NCBI RefSeq assembly: GCF_003671765.1 | Contig: NZ_QPIB01000008.1 | Coordinates: 248,001-312,000 of the forward strand | Direction: 5' to 3' | Source: Xenophilus sp. E41 | Lineage (GTDB): Bacteria > Pseudomonadota > Gammaproteobacteria > Burkholderiales > Burkholderiaceae_C | Length of the DNA: 64,000 nucleotides | In this document: piece by piece, positions 39,756-48,283 of the stretch | Position numbering within the stretch: position 1 is the first letter of the stretch | How the letters are laid out: every line of letters starts with the position of its first letter | Notes under the pieces: generated by a model | What the model saw: the letters and a program-made list of their open reading frames with translations, nothing else | Told to the model about the DNA's origin: nothing | Databases searched by the model: none | Position numbers and translations under genes: made by a program

Positions 39756-41009
39756 TCATCCACCATTCGTCGCCAGCTCGCGCTCGAGCACCTTGGGGTT
39801 GTCGCGCCAGCGCTGCAGCCATTCCTGCGCCACGTCGCCGGGGTAGACGTCCTCCACGCCATCGCGCAGCGCCTTGACGATGGCATTGGCCAGCGCGTCG
39901 GGGCCCAGCTTCGGCGGCGGCATGTGCTGGTTCCATTCGTCGTCGATCGGGCCGGGGAACACATTGATGACGCGGATGCCGGCCGGCCGCATCTCGGCGC
40001 GCAGGCACTGGGCCAGCGAATAGGCCGCGGCCTTGCTGGCGCTGAAGGTGCCGTGCGGCGGAAAGTTGGACAGCGCGTAGATCGACAGCAGGTTGACCCA
40101 GGCCGTGGCCCCGGTCGCGCCGTCGGCCGAGCGGCCCTTGAGCGCGGGGCCGAACTCCTGCGCCAGGCGCAGCAGGCCGAAGTAGTTGATGTCCATCTCC
40201 AGCTTGGCCACGTCGGTGCCGCGGCGCGCGCCGATGCCGAAGGTGCGGTGCACCTCGGCGTTGTTGATCACGATGTCCACCTTGCCGCCGATCTCGCCGG
40301 CCAGTTCGGTGACGGCGCGGCCGTTCGTCAGGTCCAGCGGCACCAGCGTCACCTGCGGCAGCGCGCTGATGTCCTCCAGGCCGCCGAGATGCTTCCAGGG
40401 CTCGGCATGGCCCACCCACACGATGTCGGCGCCAGCCTTGACGAGGGCGCGCACCAGGGCCTGGCCGGCGGGCGTCTTGCCGTCCGTCACCAGTACCTTG
40501 CGGAACTTGGGGTCGCTGGTCATCTCGCGCAGCATCGGGTCGTCGGCCATGTGTGCACTTCCTTCAAAGGGGAATCCGATCAGTACCGCCTGTCCGGCGC
40601 GGTCGAGCCGGGCACCCACGCGCACGCGCTGCGGTGCCTCGCCCACCTCGCCGTGCAGGTGGACCATGAGGGAGGGGCCGCTGTCCAGCCGGACCATGCC
40701 CAGGCGCCAGGGCAGGCGCTCGCGGAAGAACAGGTCGTTGCTGTGGTGCAGCGTGGTGGCGCTGAGCAACTCGCCCTCGCCGGTCTGGGGGCGCCAGCGC
40801 AGCTCGGTCGACAGGCACTTCCTGCAGGCGCCGCGCGGCGGGTATTGCACGGTGCCGCATTCCTCGCACACCTGGAGCTCGAAGCGGCCCTCGGCCGCGG
40901 CGGCGGTGATGCCCAGGGCCTCCCGCCCGCGCGCCCAGGGCGGCAGATTCATCTGGCGCGTGCGCAGGACGGGGTTCTTGCGCTTGGGGCGCATGAGGGG
41001 CATGGTCAT
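39756..41009 (-). CDS. DUF35 zinc-ribbon/OB-fold protein fused to a degenerate SDR domain
   Basis: 417 aa. Residues about 20-150 form a DUF35 module: a zinc ribbon with C48, C51, C62 and C65 (CEECG...CRKC) and an OB-fold. Residues about 168-417 have the SDR fold but lack its catalytic marks: the TGxxxGxG cofactor loop reads TDGKTPAG, and the Tyr of YxxxK is Phe322 (FSASK, Lys326), with Ser309 retained. DUF35 proteins partner thiolase-like enzymes, and the next gene upstream encodes such a partner. I infer that the DUF35 half forms a retro-aldolase with it and that the SDR half is a scaffold or has lost redox function. Confidence 0.85.
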   Translation of the reverse strand: MTMPLMRPKRKNPVLRTRQMNLPPWARGREALGITAAAAEGRFELQVCEECGTVQYPPRGACRKCLSTELRWRPQTGEGELLSATTLHHSNDLFFRERLPWRLGMVRLDSGPSLMVHLHGEVGEAPQRVRVGARLDRAGQAVLIGFPFEGSAHMADDPMLREMTSDPKFRKVLVTDGKTPAGQALVRALVKAGADIVWVGHAEPWKHLGGLEDISALPQVTLVPLDLTNGRAVTELAGEIGGKVDIVINNAEVHRTFGIGARRGTDVAKLEMDINYFGLLRLAQEFGPALKGRSADGATGATAWVNLLSIYALSNFPPHGTFSASKAAAYSLAQCLRAEMRPAGIRVINVFPGPIDDEWNQHMPPPKLGPDALANAIVKALRDGVEDVYPGDVAQEWLQRWRDNPKVLERELATNGG

Positions 41010-41040
41010 CCTGCGGCCCTCCTGCGGAAAACGAAACGCA

Positions 41041-42213
41041 TCATTCCTGCCTCCCGAGGATCACGGCGCCGGTGCACAGGCAGCGGTCGTAGGTGACCAT
41101 GCCGAAGCCGGCCACCAGTCCGAGCTTCGCGTCGGGCACCGTCCGCGGCCCGGCCTGGCCGGTGAGCTGGCGCAGCGTCTCGGTCATGCCCAGGAAGCCG
41201 CCGGCGGCGCCCGCCTGGCCGGCCGAGAGCTGGCCGCCACTGGTGTTGTTGGGAAAGCTGCCGTCGTGCGTCAACGTATGCGACTGCACGAAGGCCGCGC
41301 CCTCGCCCTTCTCGCAGAAGCCCAGGTCCTCGAAATGCATCATCACGATGACCGGGTAGTCGTCGTAGGTCTGGATGAAGTCGATGTCCTTGGGCTGCAC
41401 GCCGGCCTGCGCATACAGGTCGTCGCGGTCGCGGGCCCAGCCGCCGCGCACCATGATCGGATCGTCGGCAAAGGCGTTGTGGCGCTCGATGCCGCCGCGC
41501 AGCGTGGCATAGGGCAGGCCGAGGTCGCGGGCCCGCTCGGACGTCATCACCAGGAAGGCTTCGGCGCCGGCGCAGGGCATGACGCAGTCGAACAGGTGCA
41601 GCGGGTCGGAGATGGGCCGCGCCGCCATGTATTCATCGAGCGTCAGCGCCTTCTTGAACATGGCGTTGGGATTGCCCAGCGCGTTCTGCCGCTGCGCCAC
41701 GCAGATGCGGCCGAAGTCCTCGCGGCGGGCGCCGAACTGGCGCATGTAGTGCGCCGTGATCATCGCGAAGATGGAATTCGGCCCGCCCGAGCCGTAGGGA
41801 TAGGTCGCATCGCGGGCGAAATTGCTGAAGGCGCCCAGCGTCTGCCGGAAGGAGTCGACATGGTTGGTGTCGGCTGCCACGCAGGCCACCACCTCGGCAT
41901 CGCCGCACTGCACCGCGCGCGCGGCGCGGCGCAGGCACATCACGCCGGAGGCGCCGCCGGTGGGAACATGGTCCAGCCAGCGCGGCGACAGGCCCAGGTG
42001 CTGGGTCACGCCCACGGCCGTGTCGGGCGCCAGCGAGAAGCTCGACAGGCACAGGCCGTCGATGTCGTCCTTGGCGATGCCGCTGGCCTCGACCAGCGCG
42101 CGCACCGCTCTGCCGAGGAACCAGTGCGCCCCCTCGGTGGAGTAGCGCTGGTAGGGCACGGTGACGGGCACGGCCACGGCCGCGCCCTCGTAGTTGCTGC
42201 GGCGCCGTGCCAT
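41041..42213 (-). CDS. thiolase-fold protein lacking the thiolase Cys and His; probable aldolase
   Basis: 390 aa. The fold is that of SCP2-thiolase/lipid-transfer (Ltp) proteins, as seen in GVTQHLGLSPRWLDHVPTGG and PNNTSGGQLSAGQAGAAGG. The nucleophilic Cys of thiolases (CxSG) is Gly87 here (GASG), and the His of GHPxG is Gln (GQAG). A classical thiolase reaction is therefore unlikely. Ltp2-type relatives with DUF35 partners cleave tertiary beta-hydroxyacyl-CoAs by retro-aldol reaction in steroid breakdown. The matching reaction here would be 3-hydroxy-2-oxindole-3-acetyl-CoA to isatin plus acetyl-CoA. It overlaps the ligase stop by one base. Confidence 0.85.
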   Translation of the reverse strand: MARRRSNYEGAAVAVPVTVPYQRYSTEGAHWFLGRAVRALVEASGIAKDDIDGLCLSSFSLAPDTAVGVTQHLGLSPRWLDHVPTGGASGVMCLRRAARAVQCGDAEVVACVAADTNHVDSFRQTLGAFSNFARDATYPYGSGGPNSIFAMITAHYMRQFGARREDFGRICVAQRQNALGNPNAMFKKALTLDEYMAARPISDPLHLFDCVMPCAGAEAFLVMTSERARDLGLPYATLRGGIERHNAFADDPIMVRGGWARDRDDLYAQAGVQPKDIDFIQTYDDYPVIVMMHFEDLGFCEKGEGAAFVQSHTLTHDGSFPNNTSGGQLSAGQAGAAGGFLGMTETLRQLTGQAGPRTVPDAKLGLVAGFGMVTYDRCLCTGAVILGRQE

Positions 42214-43841
42214 CAGTCCTGCCTCTTCTTCATCGCGCGGGTGTCGAAGCAAGCGCCGGTGCCGGGCAGCGCCTGCGCCATCTGCCGCAGCTCGCCGCGC
42301 TGGATCTTCTGCGAGGCCGTGAGCGGCAGCGCCTCGACAAAAGCCACGTGACCGGGCGCCTTGTAGTAGGCCAGCTGGGCGAGCGCGTGGCGCACGATGT
42401 CCGCGGCCAGCGCCTCGTCGGGCATGGCCGCCGCGTCGGGCTCGAGGACAATGCAGGCCAGCACCTCGTCGCCGCGTACCGCGTCGGGCGTGGCGGCCAC
42501 GGCCGACACCTTCACGGCGGCGTGCTGATTGAGCACGCTTTCCACCTCCACCGCCGAGATGTTCTCGCCGCTGCGGCGGATGACGTTCTTCTTGCGGTCC
42601 ACGAAGAAGAGGCTGCCCGCCTCGTCGCGCCGCACCATGTCGCCGGTGTGGAACCAGCCGCCCTGCCAGGCTTCGCCGGTGGCGGCCGGGTCCTTCAGGT
42701 AGCCGCCGAAGAAGTGGCGCCGCGGGTCGTCGCCGCTGGACCGCACCAGCAGCTCGCCGGGCGTGCCGGCGGGCACGTCCTGGCCCCCGTCGTCGACCAG
42801 CCGCACCTCGACGAAGTCCTCGGGTCGGCCGAAGCAGCTGGTGCCCACGTGCCGCGGCTCGTGGTTGGCCATGATGCAGGCGGCGGCGCCGGTCTCGGTC
42901 ATGGCCCACGCCTCCACCAGCGGGAAGCCGAAGCGGGCCTCGAAGGGCGCGTGGTTCTTGCGGTCCACGCCGGCGCCGAAGGCCCAGCGGATCGCATGGT
43001 CGCGGTCGGCCGGCGTCTCGGCCGCGGCCAGCAGCATGGCGGGCATCACGCCCAGGTAATGGACGATGGTGGCGCCGCTGTCGCGCGCACTCTGCAGCCA
43101 GCTGCGGGGGTGGAATCGATCCAGCTGCACCAGGCAGCCGCCGGCCACCAGCACCACCATGGTCGAGAAGGCCATCGCATTGACGTGGTTCAGCGGCAGC
43201 GGCGTCATCAGCCGCTCCTGGTCGCGGCGGAAGGCGCACACGCCGTCGAGGCCCGCATACCACTCGCCCGCGCGCAGGAAGTAGGCATTGCTCAGCATAC
43301 AGCCCTTGGGCCGGCCGGTGGTGCCCGAGGTGTAGAGCAGCGCGCATTCCGTGCCCAGGCCGACGACCTCGTGGGCGCGGGGTGCCGGCTCGGTGGGCGC
43401 CGGCACGTCGGCGGCGTCGGCGGCCATGGTGTGCAGGCGCCGGCCGGCCTGGGCCGCAGCGGCCTCCAGGTCGCGGGCGCGCTGCGGCAGCGTGACGGCC
43501 AGGCCGATCTCGCTGTGGCCGATCAGGTAGGCCAGCTCGGCCGAGCGCATCTCGGCGTTGATGGGCACCACGCTCACGCCCAGCGCATTGAGCGCGAACC
43601 AGTGATACAGAAAGGCGGGCCGGTTCTCCAGCAGCAGGCCGACGCGGTGGCCATGGCCCCAGCCGGCCTGCGCATAGGCCAGGCGCAGGCGTTCGACCTC
43701 GGCCGCGGCCGCGGCCCAGGGCGTGGCGCCGGCCGGAATGCCATAGACCTCCGCCGTGGCCGGCTCGGTGTAGAGGAAGTCCGCCTGCGGCGTGCGCCCG
43801 GCGCTGGCCGTGAAGGCGTCGTGGATCGTGCGGTACGTCAT
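42213..43841 (-). CDS. AMP-binding acyl-CoA ligase of the indole-acetate pathway
   Basis: 542 aa. An ANL ligase with phosphate loop [13 protein letters not shown], adenylate motif VEAWAMTETGAA, hinge DRKKNVIRRSGENISAVEVE and the C-terminal catalytic Lys region TASQKIQRGEL. ATG 43841 (MTYRTIHDAF) begins 14 bases upstream of the beta-subunit stop, so the two genes overlap slightly. By position between the oxygenase and the thiolase-like aldolase it most likely makes the CoA thioester of an oxidised indole-acetate. Confidence 0.9.
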   Translation of the reverse strand: MTYRTIHDAFTASAGRTPQADFLYTEPATAEVYGIPAGATPWAAAAAEVERLRLAYAQAGWGHGHRVGLLLENRPAFLYHWFALNALGVSVVPINAEMRSAELAYLIGHSEIGLAVTLPQRARDLEAAAAQAGRRLHTMAADAADVPAPTEPAPRAHEVVGLGTECALLYTSGTTGRPKGCMLSNAYFLRAGEWYAGLDGVCAFRRDQERLMTPLPLNHVNAMAFSTMVVLVAGGCLVQLDRFHPRSWLQSARDSGATIVHYLGVMPAMLLAAAETPADRDHAIRWAFGAGVDRKNHAPFEARFGFPLVEAWAMTETGAAACIMANHEPRHVGTSCFGRPEDFVEVRLVDDGGQDVPAGTPGELLVRSSGDDPRRHFFGGYLKDPAATGEAWQGGWFHTGDMVRRDEAGSLFFVDRKKNVIRRSGENISAVEVESVLNQHAAVKVSAVAATPDAVRGDEVLACIVLEPDAAAMPDEALAADIVRHALAQLAYYKAPGHVAFVEALPLTASQKIQRGELRQMAQALPGTGACFDTRAMKKRQD

Positions 43842-43854
43842 GCCGATGCCTGCC

Positions 43855-44352
43855 TCACAGAAAGAGCTGCACCGCCGGCAGCGCGGCATCGCTGTTGATC
43901 AGGTCCACGCGCTTGAGCACCATGCGCAGGGCGCCATCCTGCACGCACAGGTGGTGCCAGGCCACGCCGGTGAGGAAGAGCATCTCGTCCGCCTGCGCCT
44001 CGCTGTAGTGGAAGGGCGTGCGCAGCACGAAGCGGTTGGCCGCCTCGTCGCGCGACTCCAGCCCGGGCAGCTGCAGCACGTGCTGGCAGCGGCTGGGTGG
44101 CTGCTGCGAGAAGGCGCGCGGGCTCTTGAAGCGCTCGATGCGCAGGTCGCGCAGCAGCTTGTCCTCGTACAGGTGCGAGGTGTGGTTCAGGCCGTCGGGC
44201 TGGCCGGGTGTGAGCGGCACCCAGTAGATGGCGTCGTCCGTGAAGAGCGCATTCCATTCGTCGAAGCGCTTCTCGTCGAGCAGCCGGGCCTCGTGCAGGA
44301 CGAAGTCGAGCAGTTGCTCGCGGGTGACGGTGGCGGGGGTGAGTTCGGCCAT
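43855..44352 (-). CDS. iadE: Rieske dioxygenase beta subunit (IadE-like)
   Basis: 165 aa. The small oxygenase subunit, with LLDFVLHEARLLDEKRFDEW, DDAIYWVPL and SRCQHVLQLPGLESR. It pairs with the alpha subunit just upstream. ATG 44352 is used; GTG 44370 would overlap the alpha stop (GTGA) and add six residues. In Variovorax, iadD and iadE are reported as necessary and sufficient for indole-3-acetate degradation. This pair is assigned to them because it directly follows the reductase gene near the MarR end. That naming is an inference. Confidence 0.88.
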   Translation of the reverse strand: MAELTPATVTREQLLDFVLHEARLLDEKRFDEWNALFTDDAIYWVPLTPGQPDGLNHTSHLYEDKLLRDLRIERFKSPRAFSQQPPSRCQHVLQLPGLESRDEAANRFVLRTPFHYSEAQADEMLFLTGVAWHHLCVQDGALRMVLKRVDLINSDAALPAVQLFL

Positions 44353-44366
44353 GGTCGTGCGCTCGC

Positions 44367-45680
44367 TCACATCGTCAGGGTCATGTGCTTGAGCCACGAC
44401 CGGTACTGGTTGCGCATGGGCAGCTCGTTGGTGCCGTTGCTGGTCTGCTCGCGCTCGCGGCCCTCGTGCGCGTCGTAATTGCGGTGCAGGCTGACCCAGT
44501 CGTTGCCGCTGGCATGCAGGCCGGCCTGGATGCCGCGGTAGGCCTGCAGGTCGTCGTGGCCCACCACCGAGAAGGGCGAGTTGATGAGCCGGCTGTAGGT
44601 GGTGGTGCGCTGCAGCAGCTCCTCGGGTGCGCCCTTCAGGCGAAAGGTCCAGCTCTCGACCAGGGTGCGGTCCACCGCGATGGGGCGTGCCACGCGGATG
44701 GCCTGGATGGCGCCCTTGATCGTGAGGTTGGGGTAGTACACGGTGTTGTGCCGCGCCATGCCCAGGATCTGCGCCGTGCGCTCCTCGCCGTAGCGGGCCT
44801 TCATGGCCTCCTCGTAGCCGGGGATGCCCGAGTACTTGCTGTGGATGCTGAAGTGCACGCCCGAAAAGCTGTGGCCGTTGTCGTACACGCGCACGCCCAT
44901 GCCGTCGAAGAACTGGTAGTCGGACATGAAGGGCACGAACTGCTCGATGGCCATGGGCTTGGGCGCATCGTCCGGCTGCCCGGCCCACATCGACTTGGCG
45001 GTGCCCGCAGAGGACTCGTGCGCCACCATGGGATGCATGGTGTCGTTGAGGTTCTCGACGAACATCTTCCAGTTGCACTGGTGCATGAAGCGCAGGCACC
45101 CGCCCGCCACCTCCAGCTCACCCTCGGGCGAGCGGTCGGCCATGTTGTCGATGGAAGAGAGCGAGTCGCCGAAGTACTCCTCGAAGTCCTGCCCCACGTC
45201 GTTGAGCTTGACGAAGATGAAGCCGCGGTAGAGCCGCACATGCCGCACCGGCACCAGCCCCCTGGCCGCGTCGCAGTCCTTCAGGCCGGTGCCCTCGTAG
45301 CCGTTCTTGAGCGGGATCGCGAGCGGCGCGCCGTCGGTCCTGAAGGTCCAGGCGTGGTAGGGGCAGCGGAAGAACTTGCCCGTGTTGCCGCAGGCGCCGT
45401 TGACCACCCGCGAGCCCTTGTGGGCGCAGCGGTTCATCAGCACCTTGACCGCGCCGTCGGTGTGGCGCACCACGATCAGCGGCCGGCCCGCGATGTCCAC
45501 GGTGATGTAGTCGCCCGGCTTGGGCACCTGGCTGTCGTGGCCGACGTAGTTCCAGGTGTTGGCGAAGAAATGCTCCTGCTCCAGCGCGAACAGCTCCGGG
45601 TCGATGTAGAGGTCGCGGTGCACCTGCTGCGCTTGCACCAGGGCGCGGATGGCGTCGGGGTTGTCTCGGTAGCGTGTCAT
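44367..45680 (-). CDS. iadD: Rieske non-heme-iron dioxygenase alpha subunit (IadD-like)
   Basis: 437 aa. Rieske ligands C85, H87, C106 and H109 (RCAHKG, RCPYHAW) and catalytic iron motif E209-x3-D213-x2-H216-x4-H221 are all intact. The enzyme inserts oxygen into an aromatic ring with electrons from a reductase; the reductase gene lies 30 bases upstream. Gene order (two IOR-type subunits, reductase, alpha, beta, CoA ligase) agrees with the iad-like auxin-degradation operon as I recall it. Anthranilate- or benzoate-type dioxygenases are the nearest alternatives. Confidence 0.88.
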   Translation of the reverse strand: MTRYRDNPDAIRALVQAQQVHRDLYIDPELFALEQEHFFANTWNYVGHDSQVPKPGDYITVDIAGRPLIVVRHTDGAVKVLMNRCAHKGSRVVNGACGNTGKFFRCPYHAWTFRTDGAPLAIPLKNGYEGTGLKDCDAARGLVPVRHVRLYRGFIFVKLNDVGQDFEEYFGDSLSSIDNMADRSPEGELEVAGGCLRFMHQCNWKMFVENLNDTMHPMVAHESSAGTAKSMWAGQPDDAPKPMAIEQFVPFMSDYQFFDGMGVRVYDNGHSFSGVHFSIHSKYSGIPGYEEAMKARYGEERTAQILGMARHNTVYYPNLTIKGAIQAIRVARPIAVDRTLVESWTFRLKGAPEELLQRTTTYSRLINSPFSVVGHDDLQAYRGIQAGLHASGNDWVSLHRNYDAHEGREREQTSNGTNELPMRNQYRSWLKHMTLTM

Positions 45681-45710
45681 GGCATGCCTTCTCTTTCGGG
45701 GTCCCGGTCT

Positions 45711-46715
45711 CTACAGGTCGAGCACCAGGCGCGGGCCCTTGGCGCGGGAGATGCAGATTTGCATCACCTGGCCGCCGTCCTTCTCGGCCTGCGACAGCAC
45801 ATAGTCGCGGTGGTCCACCTGGCCCTCGATCACCGGCACGGCGCACACGCCGCATTCGCCGCGCTTGCAGTCGTAGAGCGGGTCGCAGCCGTGTTCGATC
45901 AGGCAGTCCAGCACCGTCTGGTCGGCCGGCACGGTGAAGCGCTGGCCCGATTGCGCGAGCTCGACCTCGAAGGCTTGGTCACCCGCTTCCACGGCCGCGG
46001 CGCTGAACAGTTCGAAGTGCACGCGGCCCGGCGCCCAGCCGCGCGCCTGCGTGGCGGCCAGCACGGCGTCGAGCAGCGGCTTGGGTCCGCAGACGTAGAG
46101 CGGCTCGCCCTGCGCCATGCCGTCCAGCAGCGTGCCGATGTCGAAGCCCGCGCCCCCGGCCTCGTCGTCCGCATGCAGGCGCAAACCGGTGCCCAGCAGC
46201 GCCTGCAGCTCGTCGGCGAAGGCCAGCAGCGCGCGGCTGCGGCCCGCGTAATGCAGGTCCACCGGCCGGCCCTGGGCCCGGCAGCGCGCGGCCATGCTCG
46301 CCAGCGGCGTGATGCCGATGCCACCGGCCAGAAACACGGCGCGGGCCGCGCCGTCGTCCAGCGGAAAGTCGTTGCGCGGCGGCTGCACGGTGACGCGGTC
46401 GCCAGGCTTCAGGCCCTGGTGCATGAAGCGCGAGCCGCCGCGGCCGCCCTCCTCCAGTCGGACGGCGATGGTGTAGGCCCCGGGCGCGAAGCCGGGTGTG
46501 CCGGCCACGCCTTCCAGGTCGATCAGCGAATAGTGGCGCCAGTCGGCCTGGCCGTCCGGCAACTGCACCTGCACTTGGATGTGCGCACCGGGCGCCCAGC
46601 CGGGCAGCGCGATGCCCTCGGCATGCTCCAGGCGCAACAGGCGGATCAGCGGGTTGAGCGCGCGGGTCTCGGCCACACGCATTGGGAGGGTGGCGATGGC
46701 GGGCGGTGCGGTCAT
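45711..46715 (-). CDS. Rieske oxygenase reductase, PDR/VanB type
   Basis: 334 aa. A single-chain electron carrier: flavin domain with RHYSLID (R60), NAD domain with AGGIGITPLAS (130-140) and YVCGPKPLLDAV, and a C-terminal plant-type [2Fe-2S] ferredoxin with C283, C288, C291 and C321. This is the phthalate-dioxygenase-reductase layout. It is the only reductase in the island and so probably serves both oxygenase pairs. It lies 13 bases after the IOR beta-type gene. Confidence 0.92.
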   Translation of the reverse strand: MTAPPAIATLPMRVAETRALNPLIRLLRLEHAEGIALPGWAPGAHIQVQVQLPDGQADWRHYSLIDLEGVAGTPGFAPGAYTIAVRLEEGGRGGSRFMHQGLKPGDRVTVQPPRNDFPLDDGAARAVFLAGGIGITPLASMAARCRAQGRPVDLHYAGRSRALLAFADELQALLGTGLRLHADDEAGGAGFDIGTLLDGMAQGEPLYVCGPKPLLDAVLAATQARGWAPGRVHFELFSAAAVEAGDQAFEVELAQSGQRFTVPADQTVLDCLIEHGCDPLYDCKRGECGVCAVPVIEGQVDHRDYVLSQAEKDGGQVMQICISRAKGPRLVLDL

Positions 46716-46728
46716 GGTTCGCCTTCCG

Positions 46729-48264
46729 TCAGGCGGGCACGGCCAGGGCGCCGGCCGTGGGGGTGGCCGAATGCTTCGCCAGCGCAGCCTTGAGTGCATG
46801 GCCGTGCTCGTCGGCCAGCGCCGCCTCGCGCCAGGCGCGCAGGGTGGCCGGCGCCAGCGTGGGGCTGGCCTGCCGCCATGCGGCGATCACGGCGTCGTAG
46901 TTGCGCACGCCGCGCTCGTGGGTGTCGCTGTAGCCCTTCACCAGCTTCTGGCAGCGTGCGAGCTCCACCGCCAGCTCGGGCGAGGCCGATGCGGCGTCGC
47001 CCAGGCCCTGCAGCCATTGCTCGATGCGGCCGTTTTCTTCCGCGTAGCGGAGGGTGCTGCGGCGCCAGCGGCGGGCGAAGGCCACGGCCGAGAGCAGCAG
47101 GAAGCCGTGCACCGAGCTGGTCTGCACCACGCGGCCCTTCTTCGTCATGCCCTCCACCAGCCGGCGCGGCGCGCCCGAGCCCATGAGCCACCGGCCCAGG
47201 CCGCCAGGCAGCGTCTCGCAGATCTCGCGCAGTCCCGGGTGCATGTACTCGTTGATGGCGATGACCTGGTCGGCGTTGACGCCGGTTTCCTGCTTCACGC
47301 GGGCGAAGCGGCTGGAGCGGGTCTTGAGCTGCGCGACGCGCGCCGTGTCCTCGTAGCTCATCCACAGCGCCAGGTGTCGCGCGGTTTCGCAGGCCAGCGT
47401 GCGGGCCGCGTCGTCGGGCAGCTTGCAGACTTGGGCCATGCGGTCCAGATAGAGCGTGGCATAGGCCACGTCCTGGTAGTCGACCAGGCGGCGCAGGCCT
47501 TCGAGCATCAGGGTCTGTGCCTGAGCCGGGAACTCGCCGTAGAGGCGCGTGAGCAGCGCCTGGATGGCCGGGTCGGCCGACGTGGCGCGCGGCGCGGCAG
47601 TTGCGACCGGCTGGGCCTGCGCCGGCGCCTCGCCGGACTGCGCCCGCACGAATGCCGCGCCGAAGGCCTTCAGGCTGGGCTTGACGCCCACGCCGCCGCG
47701 CTCGATGGTGGCCTCGAACTGTTCGCGGCCGAAAGGCAGCACGCCGGTGCCGGCCAGCGCGCCGAAGAGCACGGCGCTGATCACGCTGCCGTTCTGCGCC
47801 GCGGCCTCGGCCATGTCGAAGCGCACGAAGCGCCGCGCCGCTTGGTCGGCATGGGCCAGCAGCTGCGCGCTGTCGACGCGGCCGTCGCCCATGGCGCTCT
47901 TCTCGGCGATGGAATAGACGCGATGCGTGGAGGCCACCAGCGTGGTGCGGTCGGGCGTGACCAGCCCGCGCTGGACGGCGCGGCCGGCTTCCATCAGCTC
48001 GGAGCACAGCACCACGTCGACGTCGCCCGGCAGCGGCATCAGTGCCAGAACAGGCTGACCGCCGTCGGCATGCGCCTGCGCCTCGGGGTACATCTCGACG
48101 TAGTAGATGGTGGCGCCGGTGCGTTGCGCCACGCCGGGCACCGACGTGGTCTGCGCGATCCAGCCATTGGCCTCGCCCAGGTCCACCAGCCAGTCGGCCA
48201 GCACGCCGCCGCCCTCGCCGCCCATGGCGAGGATGGCGATCTTGATGGGTTGCTGTTGCGTCAT
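46729..48264 (-). CDS. indolepyruvate-ferredoxin-oxidoreductase beta-type subunit with long C-terminal domain
   Basis: 511 aa. The N-terminal third (about 1-200) is the gamma-type 2-oxoacid-oxidoreductase domain: IAILAMGGEGGGVLADWLVD, then SVPGVAQRTGATIYYVEM. The C-terminal half (about 225-490) is a mostly helical domain of the DUF6537 type. It forms one enzyme with the gene just upstream. Expected reaction: CoA- and ferredoxin-dependent oxidative decarboxylation of an aryl 2-oxo acid. In an isatin route the natural candidate is isatinate (2-aminophenylglyoxylate). It should act in the cytosol. Confidence 0.88.
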   Translation of the reverse strand: MTQQQPIKIAILAMGGEGGGVLADWLVDLGEANGWIAQTTSVPGVAQRTGATIYYVEMYPEAQAHADGGQPVLALMPLPGDVDVVLCSELMEAGRAVQRGLVTPDRTTLVASTHRVYSIAEKSAMGDGRVDSAQLLAHADQAARRFVRFDMAEAAAQNGSVISAVLFGALAGTGVLPFGREQFEATIERGGVGVKPSLKAFGAAFVRAQSGEAPAQAQPVATAAPRATSADPAIQALLTRLYGEFPAQAQTLMLEGLRRLVDYQDVAYATLYLDRMAQVCKLPDDAARTLACETARHLALWMSYEDTARVAQLKTRSSRFARVKQETGVNADQVIAINEYMHPGLREICETLPGGLGRWLMGSGAPRRLVEGMTKKGRVVQTSSVHGFLLLSAVAFARRWRRSTLRYAEENGRIEQWLQGLGDAASASPELAVELARCQKLVKGYSDTHERGVRNYDAVIAAWRQASPTLAPATLRAWREAALADEHGHALKAALAKHSATPTAGALAVPA

Positions 48265-48283
48265 CTCGGGATCCCGTGTCGGC

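Noticed and set aside
39756-41009. Possible artefact joining two genes (DUF35 and SDR)
   Set aside because: Both halves read in one frame with a linker and correct codon bias, so it is treated as a real fusion.
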